64,000 nucleotides of DNA, taken from NCBI GenBank assembly GCA_030549495.1, contig JAUIRK010000864.1, positions 106,001 to 170,000 on the forward strand, read 5' to 3'. Under the pieces are notes generated by a model. The model ran no database searches. It was not told where the DNA came from and saw nothing but the letters and a program-made list of their open reading frames with translations. Shown here piece after piece: positions 54,631 through 64,000 of this stretch (its first letter is position 1; each line of letters starts with the position of its first letter). Origin of the DNA: Nectonema munidae (Eukaryota; Nematomorpha; Nectonematoida; Nectonematidae). Both the position numbers and the translations under genes were made by a program.

Positions 54631-55355
54631 TAATCAAAGCAAATATAACAGGAAAAATTGTCAATTTAAAGATGTATAGTGTCAAATATCAAAATTATCT
54701 CTGAAAAGATGAAAAGATCATTTTCTGTTGTCACAGTAATATCAACTTCATATTGCTCTGACTGAGCCATTTAATTATGAGTAAAGAAGAAGTGTTTCTG
54801 AAAATAAACATCGGAACATTTATATATCAAATATTACCAAAAATTGCAAAACGATTGATAATGTGACTAAATCAGCGATTTGATGCAGCAAGACATCAAT
54901 ACGCATTGTATCAGTATTAGAGGTAAGAATTGTTTGCAAAAAGAACTGGAAGAAAAATGACAATATGCAAAGAAAAAGTTTGTGATATGATCGCGATGTT
55001 TGTGTGTAAAAATGTGTTGTAACTTATAAAGAATAAAAAATAATTGCCTGACTTGTTTTATCCACTGAGAAAAAAACGATTCATTATAGCAAATCTATAA
55101 CTTGTTTTTTTTTATTTTAAAAGCTTGTATATGCACTAAAGGATCTTTTATTGACTGATCTATTAAAAGAGCTTGGGTACTTTGATAGAGGCAAGAAGTA
55201 ATCAAAATAAAACAAATGTGCTTTAGATTTCAATTTTAATAAAAGTTGGATAATATAGATGGATAATTGCATTTTGAGTAGTCTACCATGTAAAATTTAA
55301 TAATCGCCGATATCATAGATAAGCTCAAGCCTTTTCCTGAGCTCTTTGATCAAAT
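54631..55355. other. AT-rich spacer
   Basis: No recognised gene. The minus-strand stretch at 55300-55355 (LIKELRKRLELIYDIGDY) resembles a segment near 26400, suggesting a shared unnamed repeat. Confidence 0.3.
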
Positions 55356-55505
55356 CATCAGTTAAAGCAATCAAGAAGTCAAAAATCTTGCTTGCACTTC
55401 TTTCTCACAAGTCCCATTCTCTACAATCTGAGAACCCAAATACTTGAAACTACTCACTTGGTTAAATCTTTTTTAATTTCGATCTAGAACTTCAACTGAT
55501 ACATT
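55356..55505 (-). pseudogene. RTE C-terminal fragment (possible)
   Basis: The minus strand reads VSSFKYLGSQIVENGTCEKE then VQAR (55405-55470). This is close to RTE copy 3 EFKYLGSVIEKEGGCSKDVQ and copy 2 FTYLGTQISERGSCEKKVQA. The block is short and no further RTE motifs adjoin it in the right order. It sits directly upstream of LINE A copy 4, which may have inserted into it. Confidence 0.45.
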
Positions 55506-56536
55506 TCTCATGTATCACAAATCAAGCTCATCAACTTCAGAAATAATAAGTGGAATCCCTCAAGGTTCTGTATTGGGACCTGTATTTTTCTCTATGTTTA
55601 TAAATGATATTTGTGATGATCTAAAATCAAATATAAAAATTTATGCTGATGATATAAAATTATTCAAGGGTTCAAAGGGTGAAGGTACGTAGAATATACA
55701 GAATGATCTATACAAAATATATAGATGGAGTAAAGAATGGGATATGCAGTTGAATATAAATAAGTGCTATCACCTTCAAATTGGAAAAAAAGAGGATGCC
55801 AGTTTTTATATAGGCGGAACTAAGCTAAACCAAGTTGAAAAGCATAATGATCTAGGATTAATCGTTGATTCAAAGTTTTGTTTCTCTGATCATGTATTGC
55901 ACGTTGTCAAGAAAGCCTTCACTATTCTACACATGTTGAACAATAACTTCATCTTATCTGAAATCGAAATTTCTCTGTATTTATACAAATCTTTAGTCAG
56001 ACCTGTTCTGGAATACGCAAATGTAATTTTTGGAAGTTCATCAATTATCAACATCAGAAAAATAGAAAAGGTTCAAAAAGTATTCACAAAGCACTTGAAA
56101 GGAATGCAAAATTTATGTTATATTGAAAGACTTCAAAAGATTGACCTGCCTTCTTTATATTATCGAAGCCTGAGAAATGAAATGATATCAATATTTAATA
56201 TCGTAAAAGGAAATATGAAGATTGATGAGAAAGTTTTGCCTGAATATTCGAAGAGAATTTCCAGATCACACTTGCTGAAGTTTGCACCTGAATCCTTTCA
56301 AAGTAAGTATAGAAGCAGATACTTAATCCAAAGAGCATACAATCACTGGAATGGCTTACCTAATGAAGTTGTTAATTCAATTACTGTGAAAAAATTTGAA
56401 AAAAAACTCGATGAATTTTGGAAAGACAAAAGATTTGCCGTTCCTTGAAAAATACGCTATATTTGATGCAATTCTCATAGGCTGCTAGCCTCTTTAAATT
56501 GCTTAATAAACTTATGTTATGTTATGTTATGTTATT
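55506..56536 (+). pseudogene. LINE family A, copy 4: RT palm to 3' tail, best preserved
   Basis: 5'-truncated within the RT. 55510-55692 reads ISGIPQGSVLGPVFFSMFIN then IKIYADDIKLFKG, with the catalytic YADD box intact. After one in-frame TAG at 55690-55692, the frame 55744-56448 is open for 234 codons: MQLNINKCYHLQIGKKEDAS, KHNDLGLIVDSKFCFSDHVL, YKSLVRPVLEYANVIFGSSS, IEKVQKVFTKHLKGMQNLCY, LPSLYYRSLRNEMISIFNIV, RYLIQRAYNHWNGLPNEVVN, stop 56446-56448. The 3' UTR is about 60 bp, then (TTATG)n at 56513-56536. It is the reference for the other family A fragments. Member of the CR1/Jockey group. Confidence 0.85.
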
Positions 56537-56559
56537 TACCTTTAAGCCTACTTTTTCTA

Positions 56560-57680
56560 GAAACGTTTGCCACAGGACCATTCTATTTTGTAGCTTTTCT
56601 CAACTGTCGGCCAGAATTTTTCTGCAAAAAAATTCTGGAGAAAAAAAAGAAAAGATTGTGCAAAAATATAAACTCCGTTAAAAAAAGATAGTTCGGATAG
56701 TAAAATCGTATTAACGATTAATGACGAAAATATAAATGAAGAATTAGCAAACAAATTTGCTAGGCATTTTAAAAATAAAGTATGTAACATAATTATTGAG
56801 GCGAGTATGGAATCATCTAACTTTACAGCTAATTCCAACCTATCATTTTATTTCAATAGTATTTCATATAATGATATATTAATGCTATAGCCATATATAT
56901 AGCTGTTATATATGGATTGTCAATTAATTTGATAAAAGCTGTTGCTAAAGCATTATCTGTATCTTTTATATAATAAATGCATATCTGTGGGTATATTTCC
57001 ATATATGTTACCAATCGCGAAGAAAAAAATTTAAAGAATATTAACGACTATAGGCCTGTCAGCACAGTGCCTGTTTTTCAAAAATACTTGAAAAAATATT
57101 ATATAATCAAATATACAATTAATTTGAATTCTATTTTTTGCTTGGAGAGTTGAATAATACTATAGCAAAACACTCGCCTTTGCGGACGATATAGCACTTC
57201 TTTTCAAAATGGAGAATCCTTAGGACGGTGAGGATCTCAATAATAAATTGGGTAAAACAAACAGGATTTTTAAGGAATCATTTATTTATAAATTATGACA
57301 ACTTAAAAGCAATGTTATTCTTATGCTCTACAAATTCATTTGTTCTTAAGGTTATGATTGATAAGCGCAATTTAGAACTTATAAATAAAGTTAATTTTTT
57401 GGGTATTATTATTGACAATAAGCTTATTTGGAATGACCAAATTGATTCTTAGTGCAACAAATTAAGCTATCTGTTCCCCCAAATTCAAAAGTTTGAACTA
57501 TCTTCCAGTGGATGTGAAAACAATAGCTTATAAAGCACTAGTATCAATAATAAATTACTCAATAATAAACTGTGGACATAAAAACCTTGAAAGGATATTT
57601 ATTTTACAAAAGAAGATATTAAGCATTACATTAAACTTAAAATATAATAAACATACGGTATTAAATTTGATATGATAAAT
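56560..57680 (+). pseudogene. LINE family B copy 2 (relative of the 9.8-kb LINE), broken
   Basis: The endonuclease-RT linker reads SKIVLTINDENINEELANKF, ARHFKNKVCN (56700-56790). The RT start follows: GIFPYMLPIAKKKNLKNIND then YRPVSTVPVF (56990-57075). A shortened palm contains ADDIALLFKMENP (57185). RIMIDKRNLELINKVNFLGI then IIDNKLIWNDQID is at 57350-57450. The C-terminal KALVSIINYSIINCGHKN then ILSITLNLKYNKHT is at 57535-57660. The C-terminal LNLKYN block and FLGIIIDNKLIWN parallel the minus-strand LINE at 9829-11738 (LALNLKYNAH, FLGTIFDNRLLWN). Internal deletion and several stops. It starts directly after the tail of family A copy 4. Confidence 0.7.
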
Positions 57681-59019
57681 AAATAGTCTAAAAATACATG
57701 ATATTTATATATGTATTTATACATATATAATATGTTTAAATTACTATAACCTTCCTTTTTCTATTTGCATACATTTAATGGTTTATTTCTATTCAATAAT
57801 GCACATATGTTCAAATTCAATTTTAAATTGCATCAACGCAGATCCCGCGCTAACTATTAAATTTTAGGGCACAAGACCCCCCCCCCCTCCGCCCCAACTA
57901 TTTCTTAAACCCCCAGCTAATTTTCAAGCTCCCCTAAATAAATATGACAAACATCTAGCATTCATGATCATTTCTTTCATGAAAATGTAATGTGTATAGA
58001 TATGGCTTGACAAATACACATGTTTTCTTTTCGCCTTGAAGCAGATTAATTTGATAGTTCAAAAATTAGCGCCCAAAAACTGAAACAAGGAAAAAATCAA
58101 ACATATTTATTGCACGATTAAAATCGAATAAATGCAAACAATGGATTGCGTATAAAAGTCCGATGTTGCTGAAAGATTTAACAAGCAGAAATGTAACAGA
58201 GTTTATGCATTTACATAAAATTCTTCTCAAAAAATATATTAAAAATATAATAGTAAAACATATGATATTCCTTGTCTTATGGAAAATTGATTTTCTTGCT
58301 CCAATCAATAATTTTGTTAATATATTCTTTCAATGTTATTTCTTTCTTCTTCAAACTTAAAATTCATGCAATCAAATCCTCATGAACCACTTCAAATCAA
58401 ATTCCAAAAAAGTAAATCAAGAGAAATACTATTTGTGATTGTTAGTTAAAGCAATTTGTGATGATCAATACATATACCATGCTCTAGTAGACTTAGCTGT
58501 TATATTTTTTTACAAAGCAGTGATTTGTGTATCTAGGTTTTCATTTTTTTACTTTAACATTGTTTGTTTCAAATAAGGCGTATATATGAATAGTATAGAT
58601 ATATGAATATGTATAAATCATATATAATTTTGAATTGTATTTTTTTATTTATTTCTTCAATTTCAATGGTTGCACCGTTCAGCGGCTTTAAGTAGTCTTT
58701 TGTGTGTGCCCGCTCAACATATATTATTTTTTTATACCATTTCATAAAGGCATTTGACATAAAAGTAATTACTGATATTTTACAATTAATTTTTTTTCTA
58801 ACATCATGTTTATTTGTGCGGTGTATGTAAATAAATGCCTTTCTTTTTTGTGGTTGCACCAAAACCACACACAAAGTTCACACACCAAAGTTCTACATAT
58901 ATACACAACGTTTCTTAAAACTCCTATTAATTATATCTGAAATAAGAAGTTTTAAAATTCATCAATCTACTCTACACCTTTCCTTCACGAGATTCAAAGG
59001 AAAATGAAACTACACCTCA
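57681..59019. other. Spacer with a poly-C run
   Basis: A C-rich block at 57874-57898 (a run of about 12 C, then TCCGCCCC) stands out in the AT-rich background and could be the GC-rich inner part of a transposon end. A minus-strand ORF at 58569-58874 (MCVVLVQPQKRKAFIYIHRT) is unrecognised. GTGGTTGCACC at 58850 and GGTTGCACC at 58668 are short repeats. Confidence 0.3.
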
Positions 59020-60430
59020 CAGTGGCGTTCTGATGTGTTAATGGAGAGAGGGGCAACTCAGCGCACCTTGCATAAAAAATACTTGATAAACTAAAATAAA
59101 TAGAAAACTATCTTTTAAAAATTAAATACATCTGATAGATTTCACATCAAATAAATTTTTCAATGACCTGTTCGTACTACTCAGTTACTCTATGCTTTAT
59201 AAATGTAACTTGCTGATAAATAAATTTCATAAAATTACATAATTTGTAAAAAAATAGAAAAGTTTATTTCTTTGTTGGTGAGTAAAGCTAAATTACTTAG
59301 CCGCTCTTGACTCATAGTGCTTCAGAGATAGTCTTTTTATCAATCCAAGTTTGCTGAAAGAACGCTTACAAGATGCTATAGAAAAAGCGACAACTAATTA
59401 TATACTCAGATCACTTGCAAATTTAAGAAAACTATAACCATAAGATATTGTAAACTTAAATGCTTCTATTGGAGTCTTAATTTTCGTAAAAGCAATTTCT
59501 TTCCTTTTATTTATTAGCATCCCACCAACTGTGTTTTTGCGACAAAGTTCTGGTCAATCAAAATCAGGTTAGTATGCTGCTACAGCTACTTAAAATTTTT
59601 CACTATATTTTCATATGAAAAAATGAGATTATCAATATCTAAAAAAATCTAAAATTTTTATCCTGCTCGCTTAACCCTAGAAAAGATCATTTTCGGCGTT
59701 TAATGCGTCTATTATTTTTTCGAGTGTTATGTTCATTCCCACTTTGAAAGTCGTATATATGTTCATCTTCATGTTTTGTCTCTTCTCCAGAAAGTTTTTT
59801 TGTATAGCGCTTTCTTTTTTGTTGGTTGAAATCAATACCCAAATTTAAGCATGCTCGCTTTCTGCAATAGCAGTTTTACAGTTAGTATTTCCTTCTTTTA
59901 TAAAAGAAATATAAGTTTCGAATACCAGAGTGTGCTTCAATGAAGTTCATTCTTGAGCATTGTACTTTTTTCGTACCCGATCGATTGAAGTTAGAATATA
60001 ATCTGAAAAAACAAAGTTAGAAAATTGAAAGTATAAATGTTATGTAGTTCGCTTCTTGTGTCTACTTGCAAATCTTCCAACAACTCACTCATATATATCA
60101 TATATTTTTGAACATAAACAGCATCACGTTTAGCACTCCATCGTGTATGGGAAAAACTTTTTACTGTAATTCCTGTTGTTTCTTTCAATTTTTCCCATCT
60201 CAAAGTTGATCTAGCAAAAACTTGTATAAAAAATCAAGCATACAAATGATATAGCCAAAACATTTCATGATGCTGCATGCACTCTAACCAAGTTTAAAGA
60301 CGGGTTTTCACAATTCACAAAAATTAATTTAGAATTATTCTGTAATATTCGTTTTGGAAGAGCGGAAATATTACCTGTCATTTTCAGTGAATTGTCGCAC
60401 GTCTGTCCACGACAGTAATTCAAATCAAGA
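59020..60430 (-). pseudogene. hAT transposon copy 4, ZMYM1-like transposase, broken
   Basis: The left terminus at 59020 reads CAGTGGCGTTCTGATGTGTT followed by GGGGCAACTCAGCG, a hAT-type end. The minus-strand transposase ends at TAA 59295-59293. It has the C-terminal dimerisation motif ASCKRSFSKLGLIKRLSLKH (59300-59390). The middle block at 59991-60203 reads MRWEKLKETTGITVKSFSHT, RWSAKRDAVYVQKYM. Further upstream LDLNYCRGQTCDNSLKMTGN (about 60370-60425) is the conserved RNase H-like core segment (usually CRGQSYDNAANMSG). The N-terminus and right end were not found. Heavily decayed. Confidence 0.7.
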
Positions 60431-62463
60431 GTGTGAGTTTGTAATTTTAAAACTATTTGTCTCTAAATTTTCAGCGTTTTTACGCGACTTTTCTAAATGA
60501 AAAATTTTGTATCTACGTTTTATTCTTTTTTTGTATCCCAATATAGTCAGGCAGAATGTAAATTATAGCCAAGAAAGGCTATCCCCATTCGATCCCTCTT
60601 GTGAAAAATAACAAAAAGAAAAACGACTAAAATTATAGCTCAGTAGTTTAATTTTTGCAAGCGCAGTTAGACTTTTTGTGACAATATTTATGGAAACATA
60701 TGGAATGCAAATTTTGATAAAATATTACTTTGCTAAAGTCTAAGTGTACAAATAAATGCCTATACTGCAGCACTTTGTCCTTTAACATTAAATAAAATTT
60801 AAAAGTATGAAATGGCATAAAAATTTTGCTGAAAGCCTTTCTTCTATTAACTTACTATATAACTGTCAAAAATATAACATATACAGAGATAAGGAAGAAC
60901 GCTACAAAGTCGTAGAGAGTGAGAGTCGAAGAACTTATTGGAATCGGAGAATGAGTCCACAAAACTATGCCGATTCTGATTGAAACAACGAAAATTTTAG
61001 TTACAAAGTACAGGATTTGTATTTTTATTTTTAGAATGATTGCCTAATGCTCTAAATCTTTTATTAATTCAATTTAATGCTTTCCTAATTTGAAAAAAAT
61101 GCATGTTAAAATAAAAGAGCATAGAAATAGTTGTGAGTGTAGTTGCAGAAAAGTAACGTGAAGCAGAGTCCTCATAAAATAGGATAATTATAATGAAAAC
61201 AAGTTTTTATTGGAAAGGAAGTGGGAGTCTGGATAACCAAACTAAGAGTAGTCAGAGTCGGAGTCCAAGTCAGAATATCAAAATTAGAAGGATTCATAAT
61301 AAGATTTAGAGTCGATGTTTTTTGCACGGTGATGCCCTAGATTTAACTATGCTTTTAGATTTATCAAAATTTTAAATCTAAAAGTTTTTTTGTTTTCATT
61401 TTTATTTAATATAGCTGGCATATTCGAAATCAGTATGAAAGAATAAACATTAGATATAAAACTAATGAACAAAACCTAAAAAAAAATTGGATACTCAAGT
61501 ATAGCGAACATCTGGAACGTTGAAATGAGCATACAAAAAATTTTAACAAGACAGTTCTAAAAATTTGGAAAGTCAGAATAGTTGTCTAAGAGAATTGGCA
61601 TACGAAATGCTAGGTCATTCGAGCAAAGTTTGCCAAATCTAGCATTTATTTGTGCCAACAAGCATTTATTCCCTCCATAGTTAGTTAGAATTCCAATAAA
61701 CTTTAACTTCTAAGTGCGTACGAAAAGTCTTACCTTGGAATCGGCAAAAACTTGTTGAGGAATATCTTGGCTATTTCATTTGCCTTTTTATTTTTCATAG
61801 CTAAATGGGAAATAAATGATCTATTTATCTGTTTATGCAAGCAATAAACACATTTTCCCAGTCTTAAAATATTTAATCACAGACTTTTAGGGATATTTGT
61901 CGAGGATTATTTGTCTTAACATTCAACGAGCATGTCAATTGCTATGCTTGTGATGTAAACACATGTTTGGGAGAGAGAAGTGCTATGAAAATATGAAAGC
62001 GAGTTGAAGAACTTTTTATATGGAAAAGCGACCATGTATAGAAAGGATACAATAAATCACATTGGAAAGAAGGCTATGAAAGAAATCTGTGATGCATTGG
62101 CAATTGTGTAGGCGGAGAGATTGGCTTGCGATTTAGGATGCAAACAAAATAGCACATAAGCATATAAGAGAAATAATAATTTCACTGCTGCCTTCATAAC
62201 GCAATGATGAAGATGTATTACCTGAAGAGCAGCATACGCACCTCAAATACTTTTTGTTAAAATAAATGAATAATTGAGAGAACAGAGGAGATTCCTTCCT
62301 GATTCCTCACCACCATGATTTTTGTTATTGAATATAATTTATGTCATATCATAAGATTTCAAATTTCCCTCTAGTAAAATAGAACACAGCACTCTCTACA
62401 ATACACATAAACTACTGCTCCTTACTGGATTTATCATACCTCCTCTATTGTGCCAAGCTAGGT
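60431..62463. other. Spacer with degenerate GAGTCG-type repeats
   Basis: Two patches at 60908-60990 and 61211-61320 share GAGTC/GGAGTC-rich phrases (GAGAGTGAGAGTCGAAG; GTAGTCAGAGTCGGAGTCC). They also share an alignable TTATTGGAA...GAGTC...AAACTA stretch, as a diverged direct repeat about 300 bp apart. No coding sequence was recognised here. A weak pol III B-box-like CATTCGATCCC at 60586 has no convincing A box at normal spacing. Confidence 0.35.
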
Positions 62464-62500
62464 TTCTCAACCTTTCATTCACCCAGTAACAAACACTTTT
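62464..62500. repeat. Solo hAT-like terminus
   Basis: TAGGTTTCTCAACCTTTCAT then TCACCCAG resembles the start of hAT/Charlie ends (CAGNGTTTCTCAACCTTT) and mirrors the end at 35122. No partner end or transposase in the window. Confidence 0.3.
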
Positions 62501-63181
62501 ACCAAATATTTTTTAAATCAATCAGAAAAAAATGAAATAAAATTTTAATAATACAAAAAATTACATACCAAGGCCAAATTAGATGTAATTTCAGAAAAAA
62601 AGGTGTATAATGAAAAAATTGCCAAAATAATACAAATTTAAGAATATAAAGTGCAAATAAGTTTGTACAACTAGGTAAATAAAGAACAACCTGATAAGTT
62701 TTTGACAATCTGAATTTATTTTGGCACAGAAATGGAAGATTTGTCCATTATTGAGAAATCAGTGTAAGACATTTAGGTGCATGTTTGATGTTAATTTATG
62801 TGCATTTATTTCATTAGAGGAAGTTTTGAAATTATTTAATCTAGAAGTTGGCATTGTTAGTAAAGAATTAAATGAAAAAAGCTTCATTTTTGTGAAAAGT
62901 TTTGACTAGGTTTTTTATATACAATTTTAACTGCAATGACGCTGTCTGTGTAGTGCAAAACAAACTTTATTTTGAACCCTTTTCAACAAAACGTAGTTCC
63001 TCACATAAATAAAAATAGATTTTCCTCCACAGTCTAAATTTCTCATGATGTCAAAAATAATTTTTTAAAAGCACTAACTTTGTTACTGGAACACGTTGTG
63101 GAGAGAATTATTGCTTAATTGTAAAAATAACTTCCTACAGTTTGAAAAAGTAACTTTTCTAATTTTCCAAAAAAAAAACTT
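62501..63181. other. AT-rich spacer
   Basis: No recognised gene; the ORFs here are short and low in complexity. Confidence 0.35.
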
Positions 63182-63326
63182 TATTGATGAATACACAAAT
63201 ATTTGATCAGGATGTGATATTTTAAATCAATACAATATTATATTTCTTACTTATATACTTTCACAAAAATCCTCCTTGAGGAGGCGAAATATCACATCCT
63301 GATAAATATTTGTGTATTTATCAATA
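63182..63326. mobile_element. Foldback element, 145 bp
   Basis: The left arm 63182-63223 (TATTGATGAATACACAAATA, then TTTGATCAGGATGTGATATT) is almost exactly repeated in reverse complement at 63286-63326. By eye there are only one inserted base and two or three mismatches. The loop of about 62 bp contains a 14-bp perfect palindrome CCTCCTTGAGGAGG (63271-63284) directly beside the right arm. TA bases lie at the outer ends. Non-coding; the most regular small MITE in the window. Confidence 0.85.
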
Positions 63327-64000
63327 GTTTTTTACTTAAACTTGATTACTATATTTCCTAATAACTTTTTGATGGCTTGTCAGCATCACTTTGTTTATCT
63401 CTCATTTTCTTCAATATGGAAGAAACATATATATTTTTCAGACCATATGTGTAAAAATTATAAAGTTTATTTAAATATAAAAGTTTTAAAAGTTATTTAT
63501 AAATGGTGAATCTTCAGAAGGCAAATAGGCAAAGGAGCTCATTCCTTATGGAGTTTTACTCTAGCTGAAGTTTCAAAATCTGATTCACCCTAAAGTTAGG
63601 AAGTAATAGTTTAAACCTTATCCTATTTTTTATTTATTTCAAATTAAATTAACGAATTGTATTTTATACTTTGAAGAGAGTAATTTTACTAAAAGTGTTT
63701 TAAGTCAGAACTTAAGTTACAAAAAATTAATAGATTAAAGCAAAAGTTAATTCAAATTAATAAGCAAAAAATAAAATAAACTTATAAAAAGAATTTTTTT
63801 GATAAATTAGCATAGAGGTTCACATACCCAAGCGCAAATTGAAAAAGAACACACACCTTTATTGCCTTTTGCTAATTGTAGGATTACAATTTTATTCTAT
63901 TCTTTCTTGAAAATGGATAAAAATTTAGAAGAAATTTTGTTTTAGAGTTGAGTTATTGAATAGTTGACTTTACTTTCATTGAATCATAAAATAGTTATTT
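63327..64000. other. AT-rich window end
   Basis: No recognised gene or repeat. Confidence 0.35.

Noticed and set aside
60586-60660. tRNA gene from CATTCGATCCC and TAGCTCAGTAG
   Set aside because: The B-box-like sequence comes before the A-box-like one on the plus strand and no cloverleaf can be drawn.
1-64000. CRISPR arrays, bacterial operons, rRNA genes
   Set aside because: No regularly spaced direct repeats of 25-40 bp, no prokaryotic gene organisation and no rRNA-like conserved blocks were seen; the three 103-bp units at 5.8-6.1 kb have no spacers.
1-64000. LTR or virus-like elements
   Set aside because: No long terminal repeats with gag/pol/integrase order, and no capsid, protease or protein-primed polymerase motifs were recognised; the only long direct repeat pair (94 bp) is a LINE target duplication.

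Overview
The window looks like 64 kb of an AT-rich invertebrate animal genome (very roughly 70-75% A+T by eye) in a repeat-dense, gene-poor region. A cnidarian, copepod, aphid or other small-genome-element-rich arthropod would all fit. I cannot name the organism from sequence alone. Nothing prokaryotic is present: there are no operons, no ribosome binding sites and no long intact bacterial ORFs. Almost every protein signal I recognise belongs to a transposable element, and nearly all are frame-broken. No LTR, retrovirus-like or capsid-bearing element was recognised.

Layout. 0.4-2.7 kb: a minus-strand hAT transposase of the ZBED5/SCAND3 type, plus two hAT-type termini. 5.0-8.2 kb: a second ZBED5-like hAT with degenerate terminal repeats, a three-copy 103-bp tandem repeat and fragments of other elements. 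9.0-9.6 kb: a 618-bp internally deleted pogo/Tigger derivative. 9.8-11.7 kb: a minus-strand LINE (endonuclease + RT). 12.4-15.2 kb: a third hAT (ZNF862-like, BED-type N-terminus) carrying a 475-bp MITE. 15.5-17.5 kb: a Tigger/pogo transposase gene whose right end is the same family as the 9.0-kb derivative. 18.5-25.2 kb: an RTE-clade LINE split by a 3.9-kb piggyBac element. 25.5-26.3 kb: a LINE 3' end on the minus strand. 28.7-30.7 kb: a second RTE. 31.2-34.7 kb: a third RTE, flanked by a 94-bp target site duplication.

34.7-43.4 kb holds few elements: a hAT-type MITE, a tRNA-like SINE head and a 361-nt open minus-strand segment with splice-like borders, which is the best host-exon candidate. 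43.5-45.4 kb: a pogo element with good TA-flanked ends. 46.5-48.6 kb: a second piggyBac between two TTAA sites. 49.4 kb: a short RTE tail with its own 13-bp target duplication. 50.8-52.5 kb: a pogo element with good ends but a deleted catalytic segment. 52.7-57.7 kb: a cluster of LINE fragments in both orientations. 59.0-60.4 kb: a fourth hAT (ZMYM1-like). 63.2-63.3 kb: a 145-bp foldback element.

The elements interact mainly by nesting. The clearest cases are piggyBac inside RTE, a MITE inside a hAT, and LINE next to LINE. The most interesting signals are the long RTE target duplication, the paired palindromes near the ends of two different piggyBac elements, the autonomous/derivative Tigger pair, and the candidate host exon. 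I found no convincing new biological system, and all functional statements are homology judgements made by eye.
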